64,000 nucleotides of DNA, taken from NCBI GenBank assembly GCA_001599815.1, contig BCIA01000002.1:6173626-6237625 (forward strand), given 5' to 3'. The position numbers were made by a program, and so were the translations under genes. This document shows, piece after piece, positions 32,201 through 43,214 of this stretch. The stretch comes from Furcasterigmium furcatum (taxonomy: Eukaryota > Ascomycota > Sordariomycetes > Glomerellales > Plectosphaerellaceae). Position 1 is the first letter of the stretch, and the number at the start of each line of letters is the position of its first letter. The notes below the pieces were generated by a model that was given only the letters and a program-made list of their open reading frames with translations, was not told the origin of the DNA and ran no database searches.

Positions 32201-33566
32201 CCCATCAGCCGCCCTCCTCCCAGCGGGCGGGTGTCCGCTGCCAACGCCAGCAGCCAGCCAACACTAACGGCTCCCCTTGCGCCTGTCGTCCTCGCCCTGC
32301 CGGCCTGGAGACAAATCATGTTAGAGGATACATTCGGGGTGCCTCTGAACAGATGGTGTGGCTCGGTCTCACTGGTCAAGTGGTCAGGCTCTCACTCTGG
32401 GAAGAGTGCGCCGAGAACAGAGAGGGCGTGGCCCTAGCGCAGCCATCCCGGATCGGGCGTCAACCAGGGGAGCCTGGCCTGCCGCGAGGTGCGAGAAGGC
32501 AGCCCTCCCGCGGCCCCCTGACCGCGGGGAGGGGTGTGTGTCTGTCGACTGGCCCTGCCAGTTGAGTGGCCTGGCGGGCGTGACTCCGCCTCCTGACTTG
32601 CCCTTTCTCTTGCCGCCGGATGCTGCTGCCTTTGATCGGTTTGGGGGAGTGTGTGACGCCCCGGCGTGCGCCTGATTCTACTTTCAGCAGCGGTGGGCGA
32701 GCCAGCAGAGGGGAGAGAGGGAGAGAGCAACTCCCCTCCCCCCAGCGTTTGGGTACGAGGAGTCCTACCTCGCATGGCCCCCCCATCGTTCACAGACATG
32801 AACAATCAGTGACCACTTGCGCCAACCTTCGTCCTACTTCCTTTCCCACTTCCTTCATCCTCTCTCTCGCTCTCCTGCCATCTACATCTACTTGCCTACC
32901 AACCAGTCGCCTCTTCGTCCGCGTCCCTCGCCTCATCGCTGCGGGGTTGGTCGCCATATATCATCCCATCGCGCACCGTAACGGCCCATTTGGAACCCCG
33001 CCCATCCTTCGACCCAATTCCAGTTGCGCCCTCATCACCCATCCATCACCCTCAGGACCACAGACCACCAAGACCACGGTCGGACTCAGTCCCTCACGCT
33101 TCCGGTGCCGTCTTCGCAGTCACTGCGACTCATCACCGCTCGATTGGCCTCTTTACCGGCATCTTTATCCCAATTGACAACGATTCGACCGTCAGGCCCT
33201 TGGAGAAGCTCACAGAGGCCTCACGCAGTCGGGAGCCAGTTCGCCTCATTGGGAGAACATTAAGGCCGTCCACCTGTCTGTCTGTCGACCATTTGACGCA
33301 ACAATCATCCCGCCATCGACCTCAATCAGGCCACACAAAGGAACGCCCAAAGGACCACGCTTGAGCCCAGATTCACATTTACACTCTCCATCTGGGCCGC
33401 TATTCTTTTCTCATTTCTTCTGCCTTTTCCCCCCAAAACCTTCCATCAAGTTCCACCCGCCCCCCATCTCCGTTAACTCCATCTCTGCCTTCGGAGTTGC
33501 ACACCCCTCGCCCTGCTGCCTGCATAGAGTATCGCCACCCACCACCACCAACAGTCATACACCGGT

Positions 33567-34892
33567 ATGGCTGACAAACACCCGGAGCAGCCTTCTCACC
33601 AAACTCCGGTCGCCGTTCATAAGGAAAACATAACTACGGGCCAATTCCCCATTGTCTCTTCTCCTCAACCCAATTCCACCCTCTTACCGTCTCGCTCGAT
33701 TTCCCGCGACGCAATGGAGGCCAACAAGACGAATTCAGCGCCATCTGGGGCCGCAATTGGCGGCGATAGCAAGAAACCTGCTGCCTTCGATATCACCACT
33801 CTGATGTCGCCCCCGGACCCGGTGCCATTCGACAATTTCAACCACTCGACAACAACTCACACCGTCTCTGCGCCCGGCAGGATGACTGCGCAGCCGACGA
33901 CGGATGGCCAGGAGGCCCGGCCTAGGATGCCCATGTCGCCTCCCGTCTCTCCTCCCACCAAGGCCACCAGCGACACCGCTGTTGAACCTGGCAGCCCTGC
34001 GGTCAAGGATCCGATTCTCTACCCTCGGGACGAGGCTCCTCCCAGTCCTCCTCAGCACCCTCTCTTCCCTGCTGCAAACGAATCAATGCAGCACAGGCGG
34101 CTCGTCGACGAGCACATCGCCCACCGAGACTCCATCCTGTTCGGCAAGTTCTCGCCACCGAGGTCCGAAGAGTACGAGCTTGTCCTCCAGGTCAAGTCGC
34201 AGGTCATGAAGATGTTCTCCAAGGACCGCAAGTCCTGGATGCAGAAGGAGCGGGAGCAGCTGGTCAACGACAGGACCCTGAACCGCGACCGTTGGAACAA
34301 CAAGCGCTATCCAGCCCTCGCGCCCGCCAAAACGGTCAAGATTCCCGTCAAGGTCCAGGCACCCAAGAGGACGCCGGTCAGTAAGCCCGACCGCGTCGTC
34401 AAGCCTTCGCAAGCCCGCGCCACCCCGGCACCCCGCGCACCTCGCGCCAACCACTCGTCGCCCAAGAACAGGAACGCTAGCACCACTCCTGAGCCTGGCC
34501 GCCGGGTTGTCGCCCCCAACCGCGAGGACCGCGACTTCAGCGCCCTCGAGGACCTATGCCCGCCTCTCAACTCGCTGCCCAACAAACCCAACAGCCTCAA
34601 GGTTGACTGGAAGGGCGCGCCCGTCGATCTCTCCAACGACCCCCACGCCTACCTCCTTCACCCGGATGAGCTGAGCCTCGCTGCCAACCTGCGTCTCGAC
34701 TGCGCCACATACCTGACGAGCAAGCGGCGCATTTTCCTCCGCCGCCGCGACTGTGCCAGGACGGGCAAGGAGTTCCGAAAGACAGACGCTCAGCAGGCTT
34801 GCAAGATCGACGTCAACAAGGCGTCGAAGCTCTGGACGGCTTTCGAGAAGGTCGGTTGGCTTGACATCCGCTGGATGGCTGGACATTACTAG
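33567..34892 (+). CDS. SWIRM-domain protein (FUN19-like)
   Basis: Single exon, 441 aa from ATG 33567; an in-frame ATG at 33711 (MEANKTNSAPSG) is an alternative. The first 170 residues are disordered and Pro/Ser/Thr-rich. A middle conserved piece (RRLVDEHIAHRDSILFGKF then EYELVLQVKSQVMKMF) precedes a basic Pro/Ala-rich linker. The C-terminal SWIRM domain covers about residues 345-435: DLSNDPHAYLLHPDELSLAA, LRLDCATYLTSKRRIF, FRKTDAQQACKIDVNKASKL, WTAFEKVGWLD. Known of the family (yeast Fun19, fission-yeast Laf1/Laf2): nuclear proteins linked to histone deacetylase complexes and silencing. It sits after 6.4 kb of non-coding DNA, suggesting complex regulation. Confidence 0.88.
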   Translation: MADKHPEQPSHQTPVAVHKENITTGQFPIVSSPQPNSTLLPSRSISRDAMEANKTNSAPSGAAIGGDSKKPAAFDITTLMSPPDPVPFDNFNHSTTTHTVSAPGRMTAQPTTDGQEARPRMPMSPPVSPPTKATSDTAVEPGSPAVKDPILYPRDEAPPSPPQHPLFPAANESMQHRRLVDEHIAHRDSILFGKFSPPRSEEYELVLQVKSQVMKMFSKDRKSWMQKEREQLVNDRTLNRDRWNNKRYPALAPAKTVKIPVKVQAPKRTPVSKPDRVVKPSQARATPAPRAPRANHSSPKNRNASTTPEPGRRVVAPNREDRDFSALEDLCPPLNSLPNKPNSLKVDWKGAPVDLSNDPHAYLLHPDELSLAANLRLDCATYLTSKRRIFLRRRDCARTGKEFRKTDAQQACKIDVNKASKLWTAFEKVGWLDIRWMAGHY

Positions 34893-37863
34893 CCGGCAAC
34901 AACCATGATACCCAGGCGGCGCTTAGGATCATCCGGCATGGTCTATTGAGCGTCGCCCATACGACGACACGATGCACACGATGCAGAAGAGCCGGTTGAG
35001 CATGCATAGCTCTGCATGATGGGGCGCCTGCAGGGGCCGCTACGTACCCAGATACCGGTGCGGCCTCTCTGCAACACTGCCATTCCTATCTATCTTTCCT
35101 TTTTCTTTTTCCTTTGTTAGTGGGTTGGTCGGACGGTTTCGGTCTGCGTCTGGTTGATTTCGCAGTACGGACGGCACCCCCTCAGCGCATCATCACGTCA
35201 TGGAACGATTCTACGCTGGTCACACCTCAGCATTAGGGACCTCATCTTCTCGATACCCGGAGTGCGCGGCAGAACTCTGATCCCCAGTCATGTCACCCCC
35301 CACTCCACCTATTTTCCTTATCTCTTGGTTCTCCCTGGTCACATGGGACGGTTTGGCATTGGTTTCGGTTAGGACATACCCCCCTTTTCCTATTTGTTCT
35401 CTCTCAGGGTCTCAGCATCTAGTTGGCGTCGACACTATGTCTTTTGGTCATCGGTGGCAGCATACGGAGATTGGATGGGGAAGGGGGAGGCGGAGGCCAG
35501 GTTGGATGGGATACCCTCGACGAGTGTACGGCCTCGGGTGGGATTCAGTGGAGGCGGTGGTTGTTGTTACTGTTGCTCCCCTGCTCGTTCTGAGTGTTTG
35601 GGGTAATATACGTATTGACAGTTTTCTACGAATTGAACTGTTTTTCAGCATGATCTGATCCTGACGTTGTGAGAAGACGGTGGTGGTGACGCAGTGAACA
35701 TCCGCGAAGCTTCAATTACGGCGATTTCCCATGAATCAGATCCCCATGAGGTGACGTTGCGGCGACGGTACCGTTCCTGCGGAAGCTCCCGCGCGATGTG
35801 CGCCGGGGGAGGCAGGGGGCGGCATCCCATGGGGCCATGGCACGCAGCGCACGCCCCGGCGGTGGTGCCTCAGCCCTACGGGCAGCAGGCGGACACCGGT
35901 GAGGGGGGGCGTGTCGATGATCGGCCCGGGGGTGGCCAGCTTCACCGGCAGCAGAACCGGGCGAGCAGACTTGGCTGGTGCGGGAACCCCACATGGGCAG
36001 CACATGGCAGCAGGGGGAGGGGTGGTGATCCTTTTGTGTCTGCTCGTACAGAAGTAATTCTTTGCCTCATAAATAAGGTGTTCATGGCGTCTTGACATCC
36101 ATGGGATTGAGGGATTGTGTGCTTGGCTGGGAGGTTGGGATTTGGGGGGACGGGCCCCCGGAGAGCTTAGGTCCAGTTGGGGGTCGGCGGCTGAATGGGC
36201 GGTGAAAATTTTTCAGGGGCGTTCCGACATCTGCCGGCGGTGGTGTTTCGATTTGCTCGACGGAGAGGGATCGTGAAGCATTTTGAGGTGGTGAGTGGTG
36301 ATTGAATGGGAATTTTGGTATTTCATGATGTCGTGGTGCTTTTTTGGTGATGGTGACTCGAGCGGACTAGATTGAAAGTGGATGGTTGAGGAGCATATCT
36401 AGCCACGAGCTGTCGATGAGCTTCGACGGCACTGACTGCAGATCTCAAAGGCTGGTATTTGCTTCCGACGGTTCTTCCCAAGGATTTGGAGCGTCTTAGG
36501 AGGTGCACTGATGATGTGTCCTTGTGCTGGCCTGTCTGTCGCTCATAGCATGGGTGGGTGAACTGAGTCATGGAGGCGAAGCTTCCTGTTATCTGCTGAA
36601 GCTCCTTCATGGACTTCAGAGAGTCTGATGAGCATCGAGATATCTTCTTCTGGCGTGCTTGGGTCTTCCCTTGGCCCAGGGAGACAACGTCGGGGGACCT
36701 GGAGGGCCGGCCATCTCGGAACAGCGAACAGATTGGCTTTGTCCGTCCCTCGTCCGGGGCAGGCCCTCACTCAGCACCGGAGCAGCGCACCAACACGGAA
36801 CAAGACGGCGCATCCCAACCGGGGAGCAGTGGCAGCATCGCCGGGCCATCACCAGCCCATCGGCACCTCCAGCGATGCCCGCCAGGCCCCCCGGCCGCAG
36901 AATGTCACCCTCCCCCCATTTCGGACGAAGGATCGCTGTGCTCGGCGCGCGGGAGCTAAACAAGCCTCCCACCGTGATCCTGCCTGCCACGCGGGCGGGC
37001 GGCGGGCAGATCTCACCGGCGCGTGCAGGTTCCGCTGCACGGCGTCGAGATCGGTGGGGAACCGGTTTGGGGGGATCCTCCACGGGGGTGTCGGGATAGA
37101 CCGGGTTGCGTGCTTGGTGAGGCCTGGGGTGGGAGGGATCTGTCTGTCGATCCAGCGTGGGAGCAGGGGGTGGACGGTGGTGGGATGAGGTTGGTCGTGT
37201 TCAATGGGGACTGAGTTGGAAGAGAAGACTTTTCAGATCGAGTCAATTGGGTAGGAATTATCTCCTGATGTGCGAGTTCAACTGCTTGCTCGCAGCTGGT
37301 GAGTGCTGATGGAAAACACACTGAAGGGCGGCGACAGCGACTTTGGGGGGTCGGGGTGGACTCGTCCCGCTGAACTTTCCTGCTTAGCGCTGCATTCCAG
37401 CGCATGTCTCCCGTTGCAGGGCTCCAGGGTTAGTGCCAAAGGTGAACCCACTTGCTTTTTTCGGCAGGAACGAGCTCGATACTGGCTGATGATTGGCAAC
37501 TCGAAATCCATGGATCTGTTCCATTCATGCCTCAGGCTGCTCCTCGACACCAACACCAACCTGGACAGGACTGGAGGGTCCGGTGGGTTTACGTCCCTCC
37601 GAGGAGGCTCCTCCAGACATCCAAGCAGGTCCGGGGTAATCACCAGATCTGTTCACGCCACGGCTGATCGAGGGAAAGCAGACAACTCCAAAAGACATCA
37701 GTTCATCTTCGCCGACGTTGATATCACCACACTGTCTCGCTGACACTGACACTACCTAATACACTGGCCCTGCAACATGGAGGCCTGGAATAGAATCGTC
37801 CATGGGTATGCCCGATACACGCCACTGCTACATGCCTGCTGCAAATCGACCCGGCCGGCCACC
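34893..37863. other. Intergenic, 3 kb, between convergent genes
   Basis: The 3' ends of the SWIRM and golgin genes face each other across this stretch. Pyrimidine tracts near 35090-35110 probably belong to the SWIRM 3' UTR. Open frames at 35.3-37.7 kb have skewed, repeat-like composition and no domain. A non-coding or unrecognised short gene is not excluded. Confidence 0.4.
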
Positions 37864-40800
37864 TCACCGCACCGTGATATGCTGAATAGCTGACCGCCAC
37901 TTCTGCTCGTCGGCCCTGGAGACTTGTTAGCTTCTTGTCTTAGGTGTCAAACCACCGCTCAGGGCACTCACTTGTTGAACTGGAGGATCCTCCCCAGAAC
38001 CGGCACCAGCTGCTCCCGCATCCGGTTGTCCTTCTGCTCCAGGAACTGCAGCAGGATTGTCTTCAGGTACATGTTGTCGCCGGCCCCCGGCGCGGGGGAA
38101 CCCGCGCCGTTGAGCCCAGACCGTGACGAGTCCATCGAGCTGCGCTCCGAGCTGAGGCTCGACCCCAGCTTGGCCTGCACCCCCTTGAGGTCCTTCGACA
38201 CCTTGTCGTACCGCTGCTTCGACTCCTCCAGCAGCTTCCGCAGGTCGGACTTCTGCTTCTCCGCGTCGCGCACCTGCTGCTCGGACGCGTCCAAGGCAGA
38301 CCTGAGATCCGATACTGCGGACCGCATCTCGGTCACCTCGGCCTCCGTCTTCTCCTCGACCGCCTCCAGGTCCTCTCGCCGCTTCCTCCAGTCGCGCTCC
38401 CGCCTCTCGAGCTCGTCCTTCTCGTTCGCGAGCCCCTTGACCTCGCGCTCGAGGTCCCGGATCTTCTGCTTCAGCTCCTCCGTCTCGCGCGTCTTGCGCC
38501 GCGCCAGCGTGCTCGACTCGTCCTCGATCCGGTCCCGCTCCTCGATTGCCGACTCCATGCGCGACCGCATCTCGCGGACCTTGGCGTCGGCGCGCTCGTC
38601 CACGTCCGCCAGCAGCCCGCGCATCCTCTCCGCCTCGCGCGACCGCTCCGACAGGTGCTTCTGGATCTCTCCGAGCTCCTCCTCGAGCGACTCGCACTGC
38701 GACCGCGACTCCTTGAGCTGGATCGACAGCTCCGCCGTCTGGTCGCGCATACTGCCGAGCAGCCCCTGGGCGTTGGTGTACTGCTGCGTCTTGAGCTCCG
38801 CCTCCTCCTGCAGCCGGCGCTTCTCCTTCTGCAGCTTCTCTACCTCCTCCTCCAGCTCCCTGACCCGCGGCCGGAGCTTCTTCGCCTCCTCGCGCACCTC
38901 CTGCAGCTCGCGCGTCGCCTTCTCCTCCCGCGCGCTGATCTCGACCTTCTCCGCCTCGGACCGGCGCAGATCGCGCCCCGCGACGCGCTGCGCGTCCTCC
39001 AGGCGGAGGCGGCTGCTCGATTCCGCCGACAGCTTCTCGCGCGCGGCCTTGAGGTCGTTCTCCTTGTCCGCCGTCTGGCGCTGCGCCTTGGCCAGCTCGG
39101 CCTTGAGGTCCTTCTCCCTCTTCTCGAGGCCGCGCAGCTCCGTGTTCTTCGCGGCGAGCTCGTCCCTCGTCGTCTTGAGGGCGGCCGAGTCCTGTCGCAG
39201 GCTCTTCATCTCGGGCTGCGCCTTCTGCAGCACCTCGCGCAGCTCCGTGAGGTCCTTGTACCGGTTCTGCGCCAGCTGCTGCGCCGCGGCCAGGTCGGAC
39301 TGGAGCGTCGACGACTTGGACTGCAGGTCCTCGTACTCGCGCTTGAGCCCGTCGTGGCTGTCCTGCAGCTCGCTGCTCGCCTTGGCGCTGGTGGCGGCCG
39401 AGCCAACCTCCTTCTCGAGCTCCTCGATGCGCGACTTGAGCGACGCCTTCTCGGCCTCCAGGGCCTTGATCTTCTCCTTGGCCTCGACGTGCTCCTGCCC
39501 GATCTCGGTCAGCCCGTCGCGGAGGTGCTCGATCTCCTCGCGCAGTTCCTCCTCCGTCTTGCGCTGCTTGGCGAGTCGCTCGATCCGCTCGTCTCGTTCC
39601 GTGACCTCCTCCTTGAGCTTGGCAATCTCGGCCTCTAGCTCTGCGGAGCCGGCGCCCTTGTCCTCGGCGGGTGTGGCTGTAGGCTGCTCGGTAGTGGTAG
39701 GCTCCGCCGCAGCTGCTTCAGGGGCTGCGCCAGCGCCGGCACCGCCCTTCTTCTTTTTCTTGTTCTTCTTCTTGGAGGAAGCAGAAGTTGACGCCGCCGG
39801 TGTCTCTGCAGAAGCAGCAGCAGTCGGCTGCGGTGCGGAAGAAGCGGGCTGTGGTTGACTGGGAGCCGGCTGGGCTTCCAGCTTCTTCGTCAGCTCCGCG
39901 ATCTTCCCCTCGTCGACGGTTTTGAGAGTCTTCAGGTTGTCGATGGACTCTGTCAGGCTCTGGATCCTCTTCTCAGACTCGGCCTTGGCCTTCGTGAGCG
40001 ACTCGACCTGGTTCTTCTGTTCCTTCGTCTGACTCTCCGATTCAGTGGCCTTGGTCTCGAGGTTCTTGTTCGTGGACTTGAGGGCATCGAGCTCGCTTTC
40101 CAGCTTCGCTTTTGTCTCACCGAGTTGGGTCTGCGCTGCCTCCAGCTTCTCGTTGAGGGACGTAATCTCCTCATTCTTGGCATCGAGTTGCTTCTGGAGC
40201 GATTCATGTGCTGACCCGGCGTCGCGCAGCTCGCTGGCCTCGCGGGTGGCCTTTTCGAGGTTCTCGACGAGCTCGGCGCTCGACTCCTTCGCGACGGACA
40301 GGTCCTTCTTCAGGGTTTCCACCTCGGTGTTGAGCTTCTCGATCTCCTCGGCCTTGGCGGCGACGTCAGCCTGGAGCTGGGGGATCTCGTCGTCGTAGGA
40401 GAAGAAATCGCCGCCCTCGTCCTTGATGGGCTTCTCGTCGGCGGGCTTCTGCCTCGGCGAGAACATGCTCATGACCGACTGCACGGGCGACTTGCTGGCG
40501 GAGAGATTCCGAGCGTGTCCGCTGGCGCCGTCGTCCTTGTCCTTGGGCGCATCGTCCTCGGTGGCGGCGGTGTCGCTCGCGGCGGGCTTTCCCTCCTTCA
40601 GAGCGGCCACCTCCTCCTTGAGCGCGGCGAGGTCCTTCTCGGACTGCTCGTACTTCTTCCTGATCTCGTCCTTCTCGATGGACACCTTCTTGTACTCCTC
40701 CATGATGAGGCCTTCCTTCTGTTTCAAGGAATCTAGGAACTCGACAAGAGCCTCGGGCTCCTTAATCGACATGACGCTCGTGTGTTCCTTGAGGACTCGC

Positions 40801-41460
40801 TCGAAGGGCTCGATCGAGGTTGCGCGGCTGTGGGCGATTCTGTAGGACCTCAGGAGCTCTGCGGTTCGTTAGCAGGCTGATTCGGCCGCATTCAATGGGA
40901 GCGACTCACCCGGATACGTCGCCTCGAGCTTCTCCAGCTTGCGCAGCTTCGTCCTGATCTCCGGGGACAAGTCCGCGGCAGGACTGGCGGCCGCATCGGG
41001 CTTCTTCGCCTGCGGCTTTCCCTCTGCCGGCGCAATCTTCTCTTTGTCGCCATCGTCTTTCGAGGATCCGGTAGCATCGCCAGCCTTGGCCGCGGGCTCT
41101 GCGTCCGCCTTCTCTTCGGACATGGCGGGCATCGGTGTTCCGGTCCGGCTCTGGTCTTCGCCGTCGTCGAGCACGAAGGCGGCCTCGAAGACGGCCGGGT
41201 CGGGATTCAGCGCGCCTTCGGCGGGTGCGTCTTTGGAGGATTGTTGCGCGCGAGATCGCTTCGACTGGGCATTGCGCGAGGCTGAGGACGAGGAGCGCTG
41301 GGGTGTCGGCTGGTCGACCTTTGCGCGGGCCTGTTCCTCGGCGATGGTCCGGTCGATGGAGGCTTTGAGTCTCTGCGGGCCAGCGAGTCAGCATGCGGAA
41401 GAGGAGCGTGCAGCACCGAATGCTGCAGTCGCGTGTCTGGCGTCTGCTTACCTGGAACAT
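37864..41460 (-). CDS. IMH1: GRIP-domain golgin (IMH1-like)
   Basis: Four exons: 41460-41452 (only Met-Phe-Gln), 41372-40910, 40858-37972 and 37915-37864; 1136 aa. The start MFQ-RLKASIDRTIAEEQAR is typical of this golgin. Most of the protein, about residues 160-1050, is coiled coil with Lys/Glu/Leu heptads, broken by a Pro/Ala-rich lysine patch (SSKKKNKKKKKGG). The GRIP domain is at the C-terminus: DNMYLKTILLQFLEQKDNRM with the conserved Tyr, and, after the last intron, ADEQKWRSAIQHITVR. Without that 56-nt intron (GTGAGT, branch GCTAAC, CTCCAG) the frame would stop inside the GRIP domain. Known role: Arl1-GTP-recruited tether at the trans-Golgi for endosome-derived vesicles. Confidence 0.93.
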
Positions 41461-41938
41461 CGTGATGCCTGGCAGATGGCCTCTTCCTCACCGGGCTGCA
41501 CCAGTGGCTTGGGGCCGGGTGGTGCGAAATCAACTACAATGAGTTCAAGTCAGAAAGCATCAGCATCGTAGGCAAGGTGTGGCGAGTGTATCGGTGGGTT
41601 TGACGGCATGCGCCAAAGGATCGTGCTGGTTGAGTGCTGGTTCGAGGAAGGGACCGAATGTGTCCTCACGGGAACTCTTTGTAGGTTGAGAACGGCCAGG
41701 TGTTGGAGCTGGCTGATGGTCCGTGTACAGTACGAGCGCAGTTGTATCAGGGGTCCGACTGCCGTTTGGTTGGTGCGCACCGCCACACGTGGCTTTGCCG
41801 ACCGAAAAAGTTAATGTGGGGAGGCCTTCCAGATGAGGCCCGGTCCAGGGGATCAGATGTGATATGCTCGACTTGACGAGTCGTATTTTGCAGCAAGAAA
41901 GCTATGAGCGCAAAAAGCACAGGGCTGTTCAAAATATG
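41461..41938. promoter_or_regulatory. Golgin promoter / Lunapark 3' region
   Basis: A 478 bp spacer between two genes on the same strand. No other gene seen. Confidence 0.4.
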
Positions 41939-43214
41939 CTAACCCTTCCGCCCCCTCCGTTTCTTAGCCCCGGAAGCAGAATGCTTGCCACTTGCCACCC
42001 CTTCATCGCCGACGTCTGTCCCTCCAACATCAACGGCTTCAACGATTTCAGGAGCGTCGTCATCGTCCTCCTCCTCCTTGAACTCCTCGCCTGGAGCTAA
42101 TGTGTTGTCGGCAGAAGCCTCCAGCTGCAGAACCTCCTTGATAATGCGCTCGCCCTCGTCGGCCTCCCCGTTGGAAGCGCCGCACGACATGCATTTCCAG
42201 ATGCCCAGCTCAGCCAGCGATTTCGTTCCGGGAGGCGCCTGCCCGTTCACAAGGCGGCAGTTCTGGCAAATCAGGGCGATGCGGTTCTTCGGCGAGGTCT
42301 CGTCCTCTCCCAGCAGGAGATCCAGGATCCTGTCGTACCACTGCGAAGAGCCCTCCGGCCTGTCTGCGGGGGCATACTGCTCGGGCGGATGAGCAAACGC
42401 GTTCGGCGCGAACTCGGCGGAGGGATCAAGACCACCCTGCGGCGGCGGAGGGGGGCCTGTAAGCTGGAGCTCGCCGCGACCTGGTTGCGGTGTGCCGGGG
42501 GCCGATACGGGACCGTCTCGGCGCTGGATGTTTGCCGTCGCAGGAGGGGGCATCCTCGTGCGCCCCGGCGTGTGCTGTGCCTGCTGCTGCTGATTGCCCG
42601 GGCCCTCCTGGTTCTGCTCTCCCTGTGCGGCCTTCTGCTTTCCCTTTCCTCCCTTGCCTTCGTCTCCGCCATATTTCTCGAGCAGCTGCAGGGTCGTGTC
42701 GTAGCGGGTGGCATCCTTGAGCCGTTGGATCGTCTTGGTGCGCTCGTCTTGTCGCTGCTTGAGCTGCGCCGAAAGGCTCTCGATGCGGAAGTTGAAGAAG
42801 AAAGAAATAACTGTCCTGGTGACGTAGATGCTGGGGGAGACCGTTGTCAGCACTTGCGCGCCTGGGGGGCCCAGGGGTTTGGTACTCACAGCACCGGGCC
42901 TAGCGCCACGCCCGCCCAGTCCATCGGGCTGAGGTTGGGGTAGCCGACGACGAGAATAAGAACGATAGAGTAGATGAGGTATGCGAAGGAGAGGTAGAGC
43001 ATCCAGAGGACGCGGACGCGGCGCGACGTGGCACGTGTTCGCTCGAGACGGGCTTGCGAGTCGGCGATCTTGGTCGAAAGAGTGGAAAGGGTCTTCTCAA
43101 ACGAGGCCGGAGAAGAGTCGTCTCTCTGGAGAGCACGTTGTCAGTAATGATGAGCTTCCGAGTACTCCAGGGATCTGGGCCGTCACCTACTCTCCATGGC
43201 CAGAAGGACACCAT
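41939..43214 (-). CDS. LNP1: Lunapark, ER three-way-junction protein
   Basis: Exons 43214-43191, 43125-42890 and 42830-41939 give 383 aa. The start MVSFWPWRRDDSSPASFEKT is followed by a coiled segment. Two close membrane helices form a hairpin (VLWMLYLSFAYLIYSIVLIL and the region around LIYVTRTVISFFF), then a second coil (LKQRQDERTKTIQRLKDATR). A Gln/Pro-rich linker leads to the diagnostic zinc ribbon: ICQNCRLVNGQAPPG ... WKCMSCGASNG (C-x2-C, C-x2-C). The tail is acidic and ends in a basic cluster (KKRRGRKG). Known role: stabilises three-way junctions of the tubular ER network. Both splice junctions keep the conserved sequence in phase. Confidence 0.94.

Larger units (their letters stand above)
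27135..33566. other. 6.4 kb gene-poor region upstream of the SWIRM gene
   Basis: The longest stretch without a gene in the window. No open frame here shows a recognisable domain. It contains clustered GATA motifs (28653-29105, 30831-30841), a G-rich purine tract (29241-29280), several CCAAT/CCAATT boxes near 31270-31600, and a C/T-rich final 750 bp (about 32800-33560) that looks like a promoter and long 5' leader. It could harbour a non-coding transcript, but the sequence alone cannot show this. Confidence 0.5.

Noticed and set aside
36628..37188. 186-codon plus-strand frame
   Set aside because: Arg/Gly/Pro-rich composition typical of random frames in GC-rich DNA; no family pattern.
37924..39858. 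644-codon Ser/Arg-rich open frame on the plus strand
   Set aside because: It is exactly antisense to the golgin coiled coil; Lys/Glu/Leu codons on the other strand produce Ser-rich frames. No domain of its own.
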